From NCBI GenBank assembly GCA_013360695.1, contig JABWBC010000013.1, positions 1 to 42,287 of the forward strand: a stretch of DNA of 42,287 nt. The letters are read 5' to 3'. Numbering within the stretch: the first letter of the stretch is position 1; each line of letters begins with the position of its first letter. This document shows, one piece after another, positions 1 through 8,347 of the stretch. The notes beneath the pieces were generated by a model. That model had not been told where the DNA came from, made no database searches, and saw nothing but the letters and a program-made list of their open reading frames with translations. The stretch comes from Phycisphaerales bacterium (GTDB lineage: Bacteria; Planctomycetota; Phycisphaerae; Phycisphaerales; UBA1924). The position numbers and the translations under genes were made by a program.

Positions 1-87
1 TCCATGCAGTCCGTCCTCGACGCCGTCACACCCACCCACGCCGCCAACTGCTACCGCCACTGCGGCTACTCGCTACGTCTGGAGTAA
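1..87 (+). pseudogene. C-terminal tail of an IS630-type DDE transposase, cut by the window edge
   Basis: The first 28 codons are open from base 1 and end at TAA. The peptide ends with a Cys-Tyr-Arg-His-Cys-Gly-Tyr segment preceded by an Asp-Ala-Val-Thr-Pro stretch, which resembles the C-terminus of IS630-family transposases common in planctomycete genomes. The rest lies outside the window, so it cannot be told whether the element is intact; it may be a normal partial CDS and not a true pseudogene. I could not recognise an inverted repeat or target duplication in the 150 bases that follow. Identification rests on a short tail and is moderate. Confidence 0.5.
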
Positions 88-240
88 GACTGCTCTAATC
101 AATGGGCCACATTGCCGCCAGTACGTCCGCGTCCCGACCCCGGAGATACGTCGCGGCCCAGCGTGATTCGCGGGGGGCGTCCGCTCAAGCCCGACCCGGA
201 ATTCTGGTTCGACGTTGAATCACCGGCGCGGCGTCCGATA
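88..240. other. Intergenic stretch after the transposase tail
   Basis: These 153 bases lie between the convergent transposase tail and the DUF4340 gene. If the insertion sequence is intact, its right end should fall here, but I see no clear terminal repeat, terminator or small gene. Confidence 0.3.
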
Positions 241-1623
241 TCACTGGAGCGGATCCTGCGCCATCACCCAGGAAAAGACGCCCTTGCTTGCGGCGTTCGG
301 AGCAAAGACCCAGTGGAAGGCGTCGCGCGACGCGATGAATCCCGCATCGGGGCCCTGGGTGGCCTGGGAAAGCTCGAGCGTGGCGATGGGCGAAGCGTCG
401 TCGCGGAAGAGCGAGATGGAACCAAGGGCGGCCGAACCCGGCGTGGGCTTGGAGCGCACCTTGTCGGCGCGGGTGTCGAAGATCAGCGCGAGCAGGTCAT
501 CGATGGCTTTGGCATCGGCGGGTGAAGCCGGTGTGTGGTCGCGGGTCCAGCCCGAGAGCGTTCGGATGAACTCGACCGGCTTGCCGCCCAGCACGTCGGC
601 GGGCGAGAGCGAGATCCTGGCCACGTCGGCCCGAGCGCCCGGCGCGGGAGAGCGAGAGATGACGCTGGCGGGGTCGGTGGTCAGGGATTCGATGGCATGG
701 CGAGAGAGCACGAGCGGCGCCGGGCCCCAGAGCGAAGTGCGGGCGGGGCCTGAATCGATCGAGGCGTTGGCGCGCGCGAGGATGGTGGCGCCGCCGACAT
801 CCGCGGTGCCGCCGATGAGAAGTTCCTGTATGAGCGTGGAGCGGGTGACTTCTTCGCCGCTGGGGGTGCGCTGATCGAGTTCGACGCGGATACTCGCGGT
901 CGGAGTCTTCCAGTCGACGTCGGCGTCGGGGATGAATCGCTGGGCCTGGATGGAGGCGAGTGACTTGAGCAATTCATCGACCATGGCGCGATCGGCGGGC
1001 TCGGCGACGGGCTTGACGATGGCCCACTGCCGGCCGACGCGGGCGAGCGAGAGTTCTTGGCCGCCGGTTGAGATCGAGAGACGCGACGCCTCGGCGATCG
1101 GGGAAGGAAAGGCGGCGGGGTCGCGCCACACGGCGGGGTCGGGGGTGGTGAGCACGGAATGAAGACCGGTATCGATCAGCGAGACCGACGTGTCGTTGAG
1201 GCGGAACGCGGCGCGCCCAGAGACGAGCGATTCGTCGATCGTCGCGGTGATCTTCGTGGCGCCGATCGCGATCGAGAGGTTTGACGATTTCGTCGGGACG
1301 CGATCCGAGGGAGTGCTCGTGACGAGCCCCGAGAGCAGTCGCAGCACGCCGCGAACGCGGGGCGACGACGCGGGCCATCTCTGATCCTGGCGGCCGTCAT
1401 TCCATGTGAGCATCCAGCGGTCGCTGGCGGCATCGAGCCGCGCGATCCTCATCGACCTCCCCGAGCTGTGCGAGAGCTCGATCGCATCGGCCCTTGACAG
1501 ATCGGAGTTCGCGAAGAGCTTTGTAGGTGCGGCGACTTCACGCGGCGAACGAGTGACGATCCACGTCGGGATCGCCAGCGCGATCGTCAGGACTATCAGG
1601 GCGATGACTCCCTTGAGCGACAT
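241..1623 (-). CDS. DUF4340-like membrane-anchored protein
   Basis: A 460-residue protein with an N-terminal hydrophobic helix (about residues 4-22, positively charged afterwards), then a long extracytoplasmic region of repeated beta-rich units containing the 'DRWMLTW' type segment seen in DUF4340 proteins. Family members usually sit beside GldG/ABC-2 gliding-type transporter genes, but no such genes are here. It follows metF by 16 bases, so it may be the last gene of the methionine-cycle run. The ATG at 1623 was chosen over an earlier in-frame start because it begins at the hydrophobic helix and because a TACACT box lies 7 nt upstream with no Shine-Dalgarno sequence, a pattern repeated elsewhere in this window. 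Biochemical role unknown; the family assignment is by eye. Confidence 0.65.
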   Translation of the reverse strand: MSLKGVIALIVLTIALAIPTWIVTRSPREVAAPTKLFANSDLSRADAIELSHSSGRSMRIARLDAASDRWMLTWNDGRQDQRWPASSPRVRGVLRLLSGLVTSTPSDRVPTKSSNLSIAIGATKITATIDESLVSGRAAFRLNDTSVSLIDTGLHSVLTTPDPAVWRDPAAFPSPIAEASRLSISTGGQELSLARVGRQWAIVKPVAEPADRAMVDELLKSLASIQAQRFIPDADVDWKTPTASIRVELDQRTPSGEEVTRSTLIQELLIGGTADVGGATILARANASIDSGPARTSLWGPAPLVLSRHAIESLTTDPASVISRSPAPGARADVARISLSPADVLGGKPVEFIRTLSGWTRDHTPASPADAKAIDDLLALIFDTRADKVRSKPTPGSAALGSISLFRDDASPIATLELSQATQGPDAGFIASRDAFHWVFAPNAASKGVFSWVMAQDPLQ

Positions 1624-1630
1624 GGGGTGG

Positions 1631-1636
1631 AGTGTA
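1631..1636 (-). promoter_or_regulatory. TACACT -10-like box before the DUF4340 gene
   Basis: On the minus strand TACACT, preceded by TGG (an extended -10 look), ends 7 nt before the ATG at 1623, just after the metF stop. No Shine-Dalgarno sequence is present, so a leaderless transcript is possible. No good -35 is visible. Confidence 0.35.
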
Positions 1637-1639
1637 CCA

Positions 1640-2554
1640 CTACAGGAGGCCGAGCGAGTCCTGAACACCCAGAGTGGCGTAGACGTCACGGGTGGCGGTG
1701 GACTTGTTCAGCGTGTAGAAGTGGATTCCGGCGGCGCGGTGGTCGAGCAGGTCGCGGCATTGCTCGGTCGCCCAGTGGGTGCCGACGCGCCGGACCGACT
1801 CGTCGTTGCCCCCGGCACGGTTCACCGCGCGGATGAGGGGCGCGGGGTACCGCGAGCCCGCGGCGAGTTCCGCCATCTTTTTCATGCCCTGCAGCGACGT
1901 GATGGGCATGATCCCCGCGATGATGGGCACGCGGATGCCCGCGAGTTCGCAGCGATCGCGGAAGTCGTAGAAGTCTCGGTTGTCGAAGAAAAGCTGGGTG
2001 ATGATGAAGTGCGCTCCCTGGTCGACCTTGGCCTTGAGGCGCTCGATCTCCAGCATGCGGTTGGGGGTTTCCGCGTGCCCCTCGGGGTAGCCCGCGACGC
2101 CGATGGTGAAGCCGCGACGCTCGGTGTGACGACCGGACTCGTTGAACTTCCGAACGCGGGCGACGAGGTCGGCCGCCTGCCGGAGGTCCTTGTAGATGTC
2201 GACCCCCGCGGGGGTGTCCTTGGGCACGTCGCCGCGGAGGGCGAGGAGCTTGTTGATGCCGGCCTGGGCGTAGCGTTCGAGGATCGCGTCGATTTCTTCG
2301 CCCGAGTGCCCGACGCAGGTGAGGTGGGGCATGGGATCGAGCGCGGTGGTGGAGCGGAGTTTCACGACCAGATCGTGGGTGATCTGGCGCGTGCTCCCGC
2401 CGGCGCCGTAAGTGACGGACACGAACGTGGGCTTCAGCTTTTCGAACTCGCGGATGTGCTCGAAGAGGTCGGCCGAGGCGCTCTCGGAGCGCGGCGGAAA
2501 GAACTCGAACGAAAACGTCGTTCGCCGGGTATTGAAAGCGTCGAGCAAGTGCAT
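1640..2554 (-). CDS. metF: 5,10-methylenetetrahydrofolate reductase MetF
   Basis: A 304-residue protein, close to the usual bacterial MetF length (about 295). It reduces 5,10-methylene-THF to 5-methyl-THF using FAD, feeding methionine synthase. Visible family signatures in order: FEFFPPRSE near the N-terminus, SVTYGAGGSTR, the LALRGDVP folate/FAD segment, GVAGYPEGH, and an IITQLFFD segment in the second half of the barrel. The ATG at 2554 starts right at the conserved N-terminus; only a weak purine-rich CGGAGA lies upstream. It lies 29 bases after the glucan phosphorylase gene and 16 before the DUF4340 gene, in line with one transcript. With sahH on the same strand it forms part of a methyl-cycle cluster. 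Identification is firm. Confidence 0.95.
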   Translation of the reverse strand: MHLLDAFNTRRTTFSFEFFPPRSESASADLFEHIREFEKLKPTFVSVTYGAGGSTRQITHDLVVKLRSTTALDPMPHLTCVGHSGEEIDAILERYAQAGINKLLALRGDVPKDTPAGVDIYKDLRQAADLVARVRKFNESGRHTERRGFTIGVAGYPEGHAETPNRMLEIERLKAKVDQGAHFIITQLFFDNRDFYDFRDRCELAGIRVPIIAGIMPITSLQGMKKMAELAAGSRYPAPLIRAVNRAGGNDESVRRVGTHWATEQCRDLLDHRAAGIHFYTLNKSTATRDVYATLGVQDSLGLL

Positions 2555-2583
2555 GGGATGAAGCCCGGTCTCCGATCGCCCGT

Positions 2584-4245
2584 TCAGCCGAAATACAGAC
2601 GCGACGCGTAATCCTGGATCATGCGGTGGGCTGAGAAGCGTGGGGCGTTGAGCGCTGCCGCGTGCTTGCAAATCGACGCCCACGCGGCTCGATCGCGGTA
2701 CGCGGGGAGCACGCGCGTCGCGAGCGTCGCGAAGAGGTCGGCGGCGTCCTGCTCGTCGCTCTGGCCTTCGGCGCCAACGAACCAGCCCGTCACGCCATCG
2801 ACGCAGCCCTCGAGCCACCAGCCGTCGGGCGTGGAGAGCGAGGGAACGCCGTTGGCGGCGGCCTTCATGCCGCTGGTGCCCGACGCTTCGAGCGGCGGAC
2901 GCGGCGTGTTGACCCACACGTCGACGCCGGACACGATGGTTCGCGCCTGCTCCATGTCGTAATCGGGCAGGAAGACGACGCGGACGCGATCGCGGAGTCG
3001 CTCGGCGGCGGCGTGGATCTCGCGGATGATGCCGCGCCCGATGCCGTCGCCCGGATGGGCCTTGCCCGAATAGACGATCTGCAGTCCGCCGGCGCTGGCG
3101 GCGATCGCGGCGAGCTTGGCGGGATCCGAGAGGAGCATCGCGGGGCGCTTGTACTCGGTCTGTCGACGTGCGAAGCCCAGGGTGAGCCAGCGCGGATCGA
3201 GCGAGATCCCTACGCGCTCTTGAACCATGCCCGCGAGCGCCTCTTTGGCCTCGTAACGAGCGGACAGCATGTCGTCGTCGCGCACCGCGAGAACCTGCAC
3301 GAGTTCGGCGGCATCGGCACGCCAGCCCTGCGCGGCGGAGTCGTAGAGGGCGGCCATGGTGGGCGCGACCCACGTCGCCGTATGCACGCCGTTGGTGATG
3401 TGCGTGATCGACGCACCGGGGAACATGTTGCGCGTGACCTCGCCGTGACGGCGGGCGACGCCGTTGACCTTGCCGGCGAGGTTGATGAGGAAGCGAGTTG
3501 TGTGAAACATGCCGCCCTGCGTGCACAGGTCGGGGCGATCAAAGACGGGGTGGTTTCCAACCGCGGCGCGGACCTGGTCGAGCTGGAACTGGTCGTGCCC
3601 GCCCGGGATGGGCGTGTGGGTCGTGAAGATGCAGTGCTTCCGCACCTCGAGCACCATCGCGTCGTCGATGATGTTGGTGTTTCGGATGGCGAGCTGCTCG
3701 CTCAGGAGCTCGACGGCGAGGAGCGCGGCGTGCCCTTCGTTGAGATGGAAGAGGTCGATCTGATGCCCGATGGCGCGGAGCATGCGGCGTGCCCCGATGC
3801 CCAGCACGATCTCCTGCGCGAGGCGCTTGTCGGTGCCCGACGCGTAGAGCGCGTCGGTGATGTTCCGGTCGTCGGGGTGGTTGAGGTCGATGTTGGTGTC
3901 GAGGAAGTAGACGAAGCACTCCGATCCGTAAACGCCGCGGACGATGCGGCGCCACGCGCGGATGTAGACGCGTCGCCCAAAGATGGGCACGCTGACGAGG
4001 GCGTCAACGGGTTCGAGCGAACGCTCGGGGTTCCACGCGGTCGGGACTTCGGTCTGCTGCCCCTGCGCGTCGATTCGCTGGGTGAAATAGCCGTCGCGGT
4101 AGAGGAGCGTGGCCGCGACGAAGGTCAGCCCAAGGTCGGCGGCGGCGCGAACGGTGTCGCCCGCGAGGATGCCAAGGCCACCCGCGTAGGTCGGGATGGA
4201 GGCGTCGAGGCCGATCTCCATCGAGAGGTAGCCGATTGTTCTCAT
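2584..4245 (-). CDS. glgP: Short-form alpha-glucan phosphorylase
   Basis: A 553-residue GT35 enzyme of the short prokaryotic type, which releases glucose-1-phosphate from alpha-1,4-glucans with pyridoxal phosphate. It starts with IGYLSMEIGLD and YAGGLGILAGD, carries HLNEGHAA (about 167-174), THTPIPGGHDQF and ITHITNGVH, and ends with the PLP site EASGTSGMKAAANG, the Schiff-base lysine being near residue 461. The enzyme is shorter than E. coli GlgP (about 815), as expected for this subfamily. The ATG at 4245 has GGAG about 9 nt upstream; an earlier in-frame start adds 19 unconserved residues. It sits 63 bases after sahH and 29 before metF. A glycogen enzyme inside a methyl-cycle run is odd; it may be a neighbour by chance or share growth-dependent control. 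Confidence 0.92.
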   Translation of the reverse strand: MRTIGYLSMEIGLDASIPTYAGGLGILAGDTVRAAADLGLTFVAATLLYRDGYFTQRIDAQGQQTEVPTAWNPERSLEPVDALVSVPIFGRRVYIRAWRRIVRGVYGSECFVYFLDTNIDLNHPDDRNITDALYASGTDKRLAQEIVLGIGARRMLRAIGHQIDLFHLNEGHAALLAVELLSEQLAIRNTNIIDDAMVLEVRKHCIFTTHTPIPGGHDQFQLDQVRAAVGNHPVFDRPDLCTQGGMFHTTRFLINLAGKVNGVARRHGEVTRNMFPGASITHITNGVHTATWVAPTMAALYDSAAQGWRADAAELVQVLAVRDDDMLSARYEAKEALAGMVQERVGISLDPRWLTLGFARRQTEYKRPAMLLSDPAKLAAIAASAGGLQIVYSGKAHPGDGIGRGIIREIHAAAERLRDRVRVVFLPDYDMEQARTIVSGVDVWVNTPRPPLEASGTSGMKAAANGVPSLSTPDGWWLEGCVDGVTGWFVGAEGQSDEQDAADLFATLATRVLPAYRDRAAWASICKHAAALNAPRFSAHRMIQDYASRLYFG

Positions 4246-4308
4246 GGGGCGCTCCGTGCCGGGTCGGGAAAGGGAAGACGGCGTCGCCCGAAGGTTAGTC
4301 AATCCGAA

Positions 4309-5859
4309 TCAATAGCGGTAGTGGTCGGACTTGTAGGGGCCGTCGACGGGGACGCCGAGGTAGGCGGCCTGCTCGGGCGAGAGCTTCGTGAGGCGGACGC
4401 CGAGCTTTTCGAGGTGCAGTCGGGCGACTTCTTCGTCGAGCTTCTTGGGGAGCGTGTAGACCTTGCCGCTCTCGTACTTGAAGCCGGAGAGGGTGGGCTT
4501 GTTGTTCGCGCTGAACCACAGGTCGAGCTGCGCGATGGTCTGGTTGGTGAACGAACTCGACATCACGAACGACGGGTGGCCGGTGGCGCAGCCGAGGTTC
4601 ATGAGGCGGCCCTCGGCGAGTACCAGGATGCTCTTGCCCGACTTCTTGAACACGAACTCGTCGTACTGGGCCTTGATGTTGACGCGATCGACGCTGCCGC
4701 TCTTGGTCGAGGCGTACAGGGCAGCCATGTCGATCTCGTTGTCGAAGTGCCCGATGTTCGCCACGATCGCCTTGTCCTTCATCCGCTTCATGTGATCGAT
4801 CGTGATCACGTTCTTATTGCCCGTCGCGGTGATGAAGATGTCGGCGGTGTCGACGGCATCCTCGAGCGTGGCGATCTGGTAGCCCTCCATGGCGGCCTGG
4901 AGCGCGTTGATGGGATCGATCTCGGTGACGATTACGCGGCAGCCCTGGCCGCGCAGCGCTTGGCAGCAGCCCTTGCCCACGTCGCCATAGCCAAGCACCA
5001 TCGCGACCTTGCCCGAGAGCATGACGTCGGTGGCGCGGTTCAGGCCGTCGACCAGCGAGTGCCGGCAGCCGTAGAGGTTGTCGAACTTGCTCTTGGTGGC
5101 GCTGTCGTTGACGTTGATGGCTGCGAAGGCGAGCTGGCCCTTCTTCTGCATCTCGTAGAGGCGGTGCACCCCGGTGGTCGTCTCCTCAGAGACGCCCTTG
5201 ATGTTCCTGATGATGTTCGTGTAATAGGTCGGGTCGCTCTTCAGGCTGTCGCGGAGTACCGAGAGGATCACGCCCCATTCCTCGGGATCGGACTTGGCGT
5301 TGAACGCGGGAATCTTGCCGACCTTCTCGAACTCCGCGCCCTTGTGGACCAGAAGCGTTGCGTCGCCGCCGTCGTCGAGAAGGAGGTTGGGCCCGATGAC
5401 CGAGCCCTTGGCGTCGGTGAACTTCAGAATCTGCTCGGTGCACCACCAATACTCTTCGAGCGTCTCGCCCTTCCACGCGAACACCGGGATGCCGCGAGGG
5501 TCGTTGGGCGTGCCGGTCGGGCCGACGGCGACCGCGGCGGCCGCGTGGTCCTGGGTGCTGAAGATGTTGCAACTGGCCCAGCGCACGTCCGCGCCGAGCT
5601 CGACGAGCGTCTCGATCAGCACCGCGGTCTGCACCGTCATGTGGAGCGAGCCGGAGATTCTCGCGCCTGCCAGCGGCTTCTTCCCCTTGTAGCGATCACG
5701 CAGCGCCATCAGCCCCGGCATCTCGTGCTCGGCGAGCCGGATTTCCTTGCGCCCGAGCTCGTGCTGCGAGAGGTCCCTGACCTTGAATTCGAGCTTCGTG
5801 GATTTGGAGGTCTTCGAGACAGTCTTCGGGCCGGTGGGCTTGCTGCTCAGGGCGGTCAT
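4309..5859 (-). CDS. ahcY: Adenosylhomocysteinase
   Basis: A 516-residue NAD-dependent enzyme that splits S-adenosylhomocysteine into adenosine and homocysteine, removing the product inhibitor of methyltransferases. Seen: [16 protein letters not shown], the [15 protein letters not shown] substrate region, a bacterial-type insert (residues roughly 165-210), the NAD-binding [34 protein letters not shown] and the classic C-terminal KSDHYRY. The ATG at 5859 has AAAGGAACC upstream; an earlier in-frame start adds 68 arginine- and proline-rich residues that do not look coding. The first 22 residues are a Thr/Ser/Lys-rich tail absent from many homologues. It lies 88 bases after the ArsR-methyltransferase gene, whose likely ligand class (SAM/SAH) matches this enzyme's substrate. 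No SAH riboswitch could be recognised in that gap. Confidence 0.97.
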   Translation of the reverse strand: MTALSSKPTGPKTVSKTSKSTKLEFKVRDLSQHELGRKEIRLAEHEMPGLMALRDRYKGKKPLAGARISGSLHMTVQTAVLIETLVELGADVRWASCNIFSTQDHAAAAVAVGPTGTPNDPRGIPVFAWKGETLEEYWWCTEQILKFTDAKGSVIGPNLLLDDGGDATLLVHKGAEFEKVGKIPAFNAKSDPEEWGVILSVLRDSLKSDPTYYTNIIRNIKGVSEETTTGVHRLYEMQKKGQLAFAAINVNDSATKSKFDNLYGCRHSLVDGLNRATDVMLSGKVAMVLGYGDVGKGCCQALRGQGCRVIVTEIDPINALQAAMEGYQIATLEDAVDTADIFITATGNKNVITIDHMKRMKDKAIVANIGHFDNEIDMAALYASTKSGSVDRVNIKAQYDEFVFKKSGKSILVLAEGRLMNLGCATGHPSFVMSSSFTNQTIAQLDLWFSANNKPTLSGFKYESGKVYTLPKKLDEEVARLHLEKLGVRLTKLSPEQAAYLGVPVDGPYKSDHYRY

Positions 5860-5947
5860 CGTGGTTCCTTTGCTGTTCGGGTTCTTTTGACGGCTAAGGG
5901 GGGTGATCGGCGATTGAACACCGCGTGATACGGACAAAGGCGTGCGA

Positions 5948-6907
5948 TCAGGATTCCTTGGCTCCGATGGCGACGAACAGTCCGGGGCCCTTCGCGTCGA
6001 CGTCGCGGGAAAGTTCGCGGAAGGAGGTTGGGGCAAGGCCCGAACCGAGGAAAAACGCGTCAATAGCCTTGCGCGCGAAGCCCATGTGCTTGTGGCCCAT
6101 CACGCGCCGGAAGTCCTCGCGGTTGTGATCGAGCATGTCGATCAGCACGACGCGCCCGCCGGGCTTGGTGATGCGGGCCATTTCGCGGAGCAATGAGGCG
6201 GGCTCTTCGATGTGATGGAGCACGAGGGCGGCGATCGAGATGTCAACACTCGAGGTCTTGAGCGGAAGTGACTCGCCCGTTGCCTGGACGAAGTCGATAT
6301 TGGTGCGTTCGCCCAGACGCCGCCGGGCCGCGTCGAGCATGGGTTCCGATGAGTCGACCGCGATCACGCGCGAGACCCAGGGCGAGACCTGCTCTGCGAT
6401 GTTGCCCGTGCCGCAGCCGATGTCGGCGACGACGGCGTCCCGCGGCAGAAGCGAGAGCAGCGCCTCGCCGGTGAATCGATCGCCGAAGAGGCTCGCGCGC
6501 AGCGTGTCCCATTCGCCCGCGACGCGCCCGAAGAACGTCTGGCTGTCGGTGCGCCGTGCCGCCAGGACGGCCTTGAGACGCCGCTTGTCCTCTCGACCTT
6601 CGTTCGCGTCCGGGCGACGCTCGAACTCGTCACGCACCGCGATCCACAGGGCGCGGGCGGACTGATCAAGCTCGTCAAAGATCACTCGGTACAAGGTTGC
6701 GGTGCCCTCGGATCGACGCACAAGCCACCCCGAATCGGTCAGCACCTTCAGGTGGCGGCTCACGGTCGATTGCGGGAGCTGAACCACCTGGGACAACTCG
6801 CCGACCGACAGTTCATGCCCGTCGAGAATCCGCAGCACGCGCAGGCGTGTGGGCTCGGCCAGAACGGCCAGGTGATCGGAAAGGTTGGGGGTGGCTGCTC
6901 GCTTCAT
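5948..6907 (-). CDS. ArsR-type regulator fused to a SAM methyltransferase domain
   Basis: A 319-residue two-domain protein. Residues about 10-75 are a winged helix of the ArsR family ([15 protein letters not shown], then [11 protein letters not shown] recognition helix). Residues about 145-260 are a class I methyltransferase fold with motif [15 protein letters not shown], an acidic AVDSSEPML and LVLHHIEEP. No metal-binding CxC is seen in the DNA-binding part. Fusions of this build next to metF or sahH genes are known in other bacteria, and SahR-type ArsR regulators respond to SAH, so a role in sensing SAH or SAM for the downstream ahcY-glgP-metF run is a reasonable inference. The ATG at 6907 begins the ArsR domain; an inverted repeat overlaps it. 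True methylating activity is possible but unproven. Confidence 0.85.
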   Translation of the reverse strand: MKRAATPNLSDHLAVLAEPTRLRVLRILDGHELSVGELSQVVQLPQSTVSRHLKVLTDSGWLVRRSEGTATLYRVIFDELDQSARALWIAVRDEFERRPDANEGREDKRRLKAVLAARRTDSQTFFGRVAGEWDTLRASLFGDRFTGEALLSLLPRDAVVADIGCGTGNIAEQVSPWVSRVIAVDSSEPMLDAARRRLGERTNIDFVQATGESLPLKTSSVDISIAALVLHHIEEPASLLREMARITKPGGRVVLIDMLDHNREDFRRVMGHKHMGFARKAIDAFFLGSGLAPTSFRELSRDVDAKGPGLFVAIGAKES

Positions 6908-6921
6908 CCGTTGATCCGGAT
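6906..6921. promoter_or_regulatory. ATCCG-N6-CGGAT inverted repeat over the regulator start codon
   Basis: A perfect 5-bp inverted repeat with a 6-bp spacer covers the first bases of the ArsR-methyltransferase gene. Its place would suit autoregulation by a dimeric winged-helix protein. I did not find a second copy before ahcY, so this remains tentative. Confidence 0.25.
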
Positions 6922-7089
6922 AAAGCGTAGAATCGAGAATCGCCGGGTCAAGGCGGGAATTCCAGATCGGATTCGCAGCGCATCCGTCGATTCGTCCCCG
7001 ATGCCCCGTGCGCGCTGCCACGATGTCAATCAGCGAGAATCGCGGGGCCGAAGTCTTCGCGCGAACGGCCCTTTCGTCGGTCTCGGTGC

Positions 7090-7764
7090 CTATTCAAGTT
7101 CGACCGGCATCGCAAAGCTGGGCCCCGGGATCTCGCCCAGATCGCGGATGCGCTGGTTGACCTCGGGGTCGCGAAGGTCGATCGAGAGGGCCTGCCGGAG
7201 GGACTTCACCTGGTTGGGCTTGTCGTTGACGCTGCCATAGAAATCGGCCAGAGCGATCAGCGGCTTGGTGGACTTCCCGCCGTCGAGGCGCTTGGCGGTC
7301 TTGAACGCAGAGAGGGCCTCGTCGGCGTTGCCGATCTTGGCGGCGTAGGTGCCCAGGCGCAGGAAGTCGTTGATCTGGCCGCGTTCCAGCGAGAGGCGTC
7401 GGAGGAAGGACATGAGCGTGTCCTGCTCCTTGGCCTCGTAGAGCGCGACGCAATAGGCGTCGATCACTTCGTCGCGGGTGGGGTCGACCTCGTACGCGAT
7501 CGCGAGTTGCTCGCGGGCCTTCATGGGGTCGTTGACCCTAAGGCACGAGATACCCAGGCCGTAGCGGGCAGTGGGGTCGCCCGGATAGCGTTCGACGAGC
7601 TGTTCGTATTCGAGCCGCGCGAGTTCATAATCGCCCTTGTCGTAGGCCGCCTCGGCGGCGGCGCGGATGACGTGGATCGGGCGCTGCTGGGTGCAGGCCG
7701 ACAGGGTCGAGAGGGCGGCGACGGACAGGGTGAGGGTCAGGGCGAGGCGGCGGGGCGCGTCCAT
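7090..7764 (-). CDS. TPR-containing lipoprotein
   Basis: A 224-residue protein with an N-terminal signal ending in the lipobox Leu-Ser-Ala-Cys (Cys24), so it is probably lipid-anchored. The rest is tetratricopeptide-like: AYDKGDYELARLEYEQLVERYPG and following units to about residue 205, with repeated Ala/Leu/Tyr spacing. Such proteins act as scaffolds; no enzymatic motif is present. The ATG at 7764 has GGAG 7-8 nt upstream and leaves the signal peptide intact, whereas an earlier in-frame start adds 42 unlikely residues. It lies upstream of the ArsR gene on the same strand but 180 bases away, so it may be a separate unit; it is divergent from the LigD-type gene. Partner unknown. Confidence 0.8.
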   Translation of the reverse strand: MDAPRRLALTLTLSVAALSTLSACTQQRPIHVIRAAAEAAYDKGDYELARLEYEQLVERYPGDPTARYGLGISCLRVNDPMKAREQLAIAYEVDPTRDEVIDAYCVALYEAKEQDTLMSFLRRLSLERGQINDFLRLGTYAAKIGNADEALSAFKTAKRLDGGKSTKPLIALADFYGSVNDKPNQVKSLRQALSIDLRDPEVNQRIRDLGEIPGPSFAMPVELE

Positions 7765-7867
7765 GAAGCAACTCCGGTCATTGGGCGGCGCCGGGGCGAC
7801 CATGCCCCGGGCGTCCGCGAGGGCTTCAATGGTATCGGCCAGTTGCCGCCTTGGCCCGGAGTAGTCA

Positions 7868-8281
7868 ATGTCACCTTCCACGCCCCCCAAGTTCGTTCCC
7901 AGCGTGATCTTGCGCCACGTTACGCCCGATGGCCAATCACACTTTGATTGGATGATTCAGCTCGAAAGCGGGCGACTCATGACATTCCGGGTCAACATGC
8001 GACCGGATGAAACCCCCGGTCGGTATGCGGCGACGCGGCTGGACGACCACCGTGCGGCGTACCTGGACTTCGAAGGCGAGATTAGCGGCGGACGCGGACG
8101 GGTGACGCGCATGGCCCGCGGCGAAGTGCGATTGCTTGAGTTGGCAGACGAGCGGGTGGTGGCGGAAGGGTGGTACGCTGGCACGGATGGCACGGGCCTC
8201 CGAACGACGTCTCGATGGACCGGGAGCCGGGTCAACGCCGACCTGTGGGAGTTTGAGCGGACGGGCGCGAACGGCGATTGA
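7868..8281 (+). CDS. Stand-alone LigD-type 3'-phosphoesterase domain protein
   Basis: A 137-residue protein that lines up with the N-terminal phosphoesterase domain of bacterial NHEJ ligase LigD: FVPSVILRHVTPDG, then SHFDWMIQLESG matching the conserved His-x-Asp segment, then DDHRAAYLDFEGEISGGRG matching the DHPxxYxDFEG...G region. In LigD this domain trims 3' ends; single-domain versions occur in planctomycetes and archaea, and their role is less clear. No ligase, polymerase or Ku gene is in the window. The ATG at 7868 has GGAG about 7 nt upstream. The His and Asp of the metal site seem kept, but a full check of catalytic residues was not possible. The assignment is by motif recognition. Confidence 0.6.
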   Translation: MSPSTPPKFVPSVILRHVTPDGQSHFDWMIQLESGRLMTFRVNMRPDETPGRYAATRLDDHRAAYLDFEGEISGGRGRVTRMARGEVRLLELADERVVAEGWYAGTDGTGLRTTSRWTGSRVNADLWEFERTGANGD

Positions 8282-8335
8282 AGCGGCGACGCTCGTGCGC
8301 TGGCGGCTGTGTTGTGATTGCCCGCGGGCGGTCGA

Positions 8336-8341
8336 TATTCT
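8336..8341 (+). promoter_or_regulatory. TATTCT -10-like box before asnB
   Basis: TATTCT ends 6 nt before the asnB ATG and no Shine-Dalgarno sequence is seen, so transcription could begin at or next to the start codon. Confidence 0.35.
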
Positions 8342-8347
8342 GGCGTC

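Noticed and set aside
2662-5928. A 1088-codon plus-strand open frame
   Set aside because: It lies opposite glgP and ahcY, whose motifs are unmistakable; its product is Asp/Glu/Arg/Val-rich shadow sequence typical of GC-rich antisense frames.
5860-5947. SAH riboswitch before ahcY
   Set aside because: The 88-base gap was read for the conserved elements on the sense strand and none could be matched with confidence.
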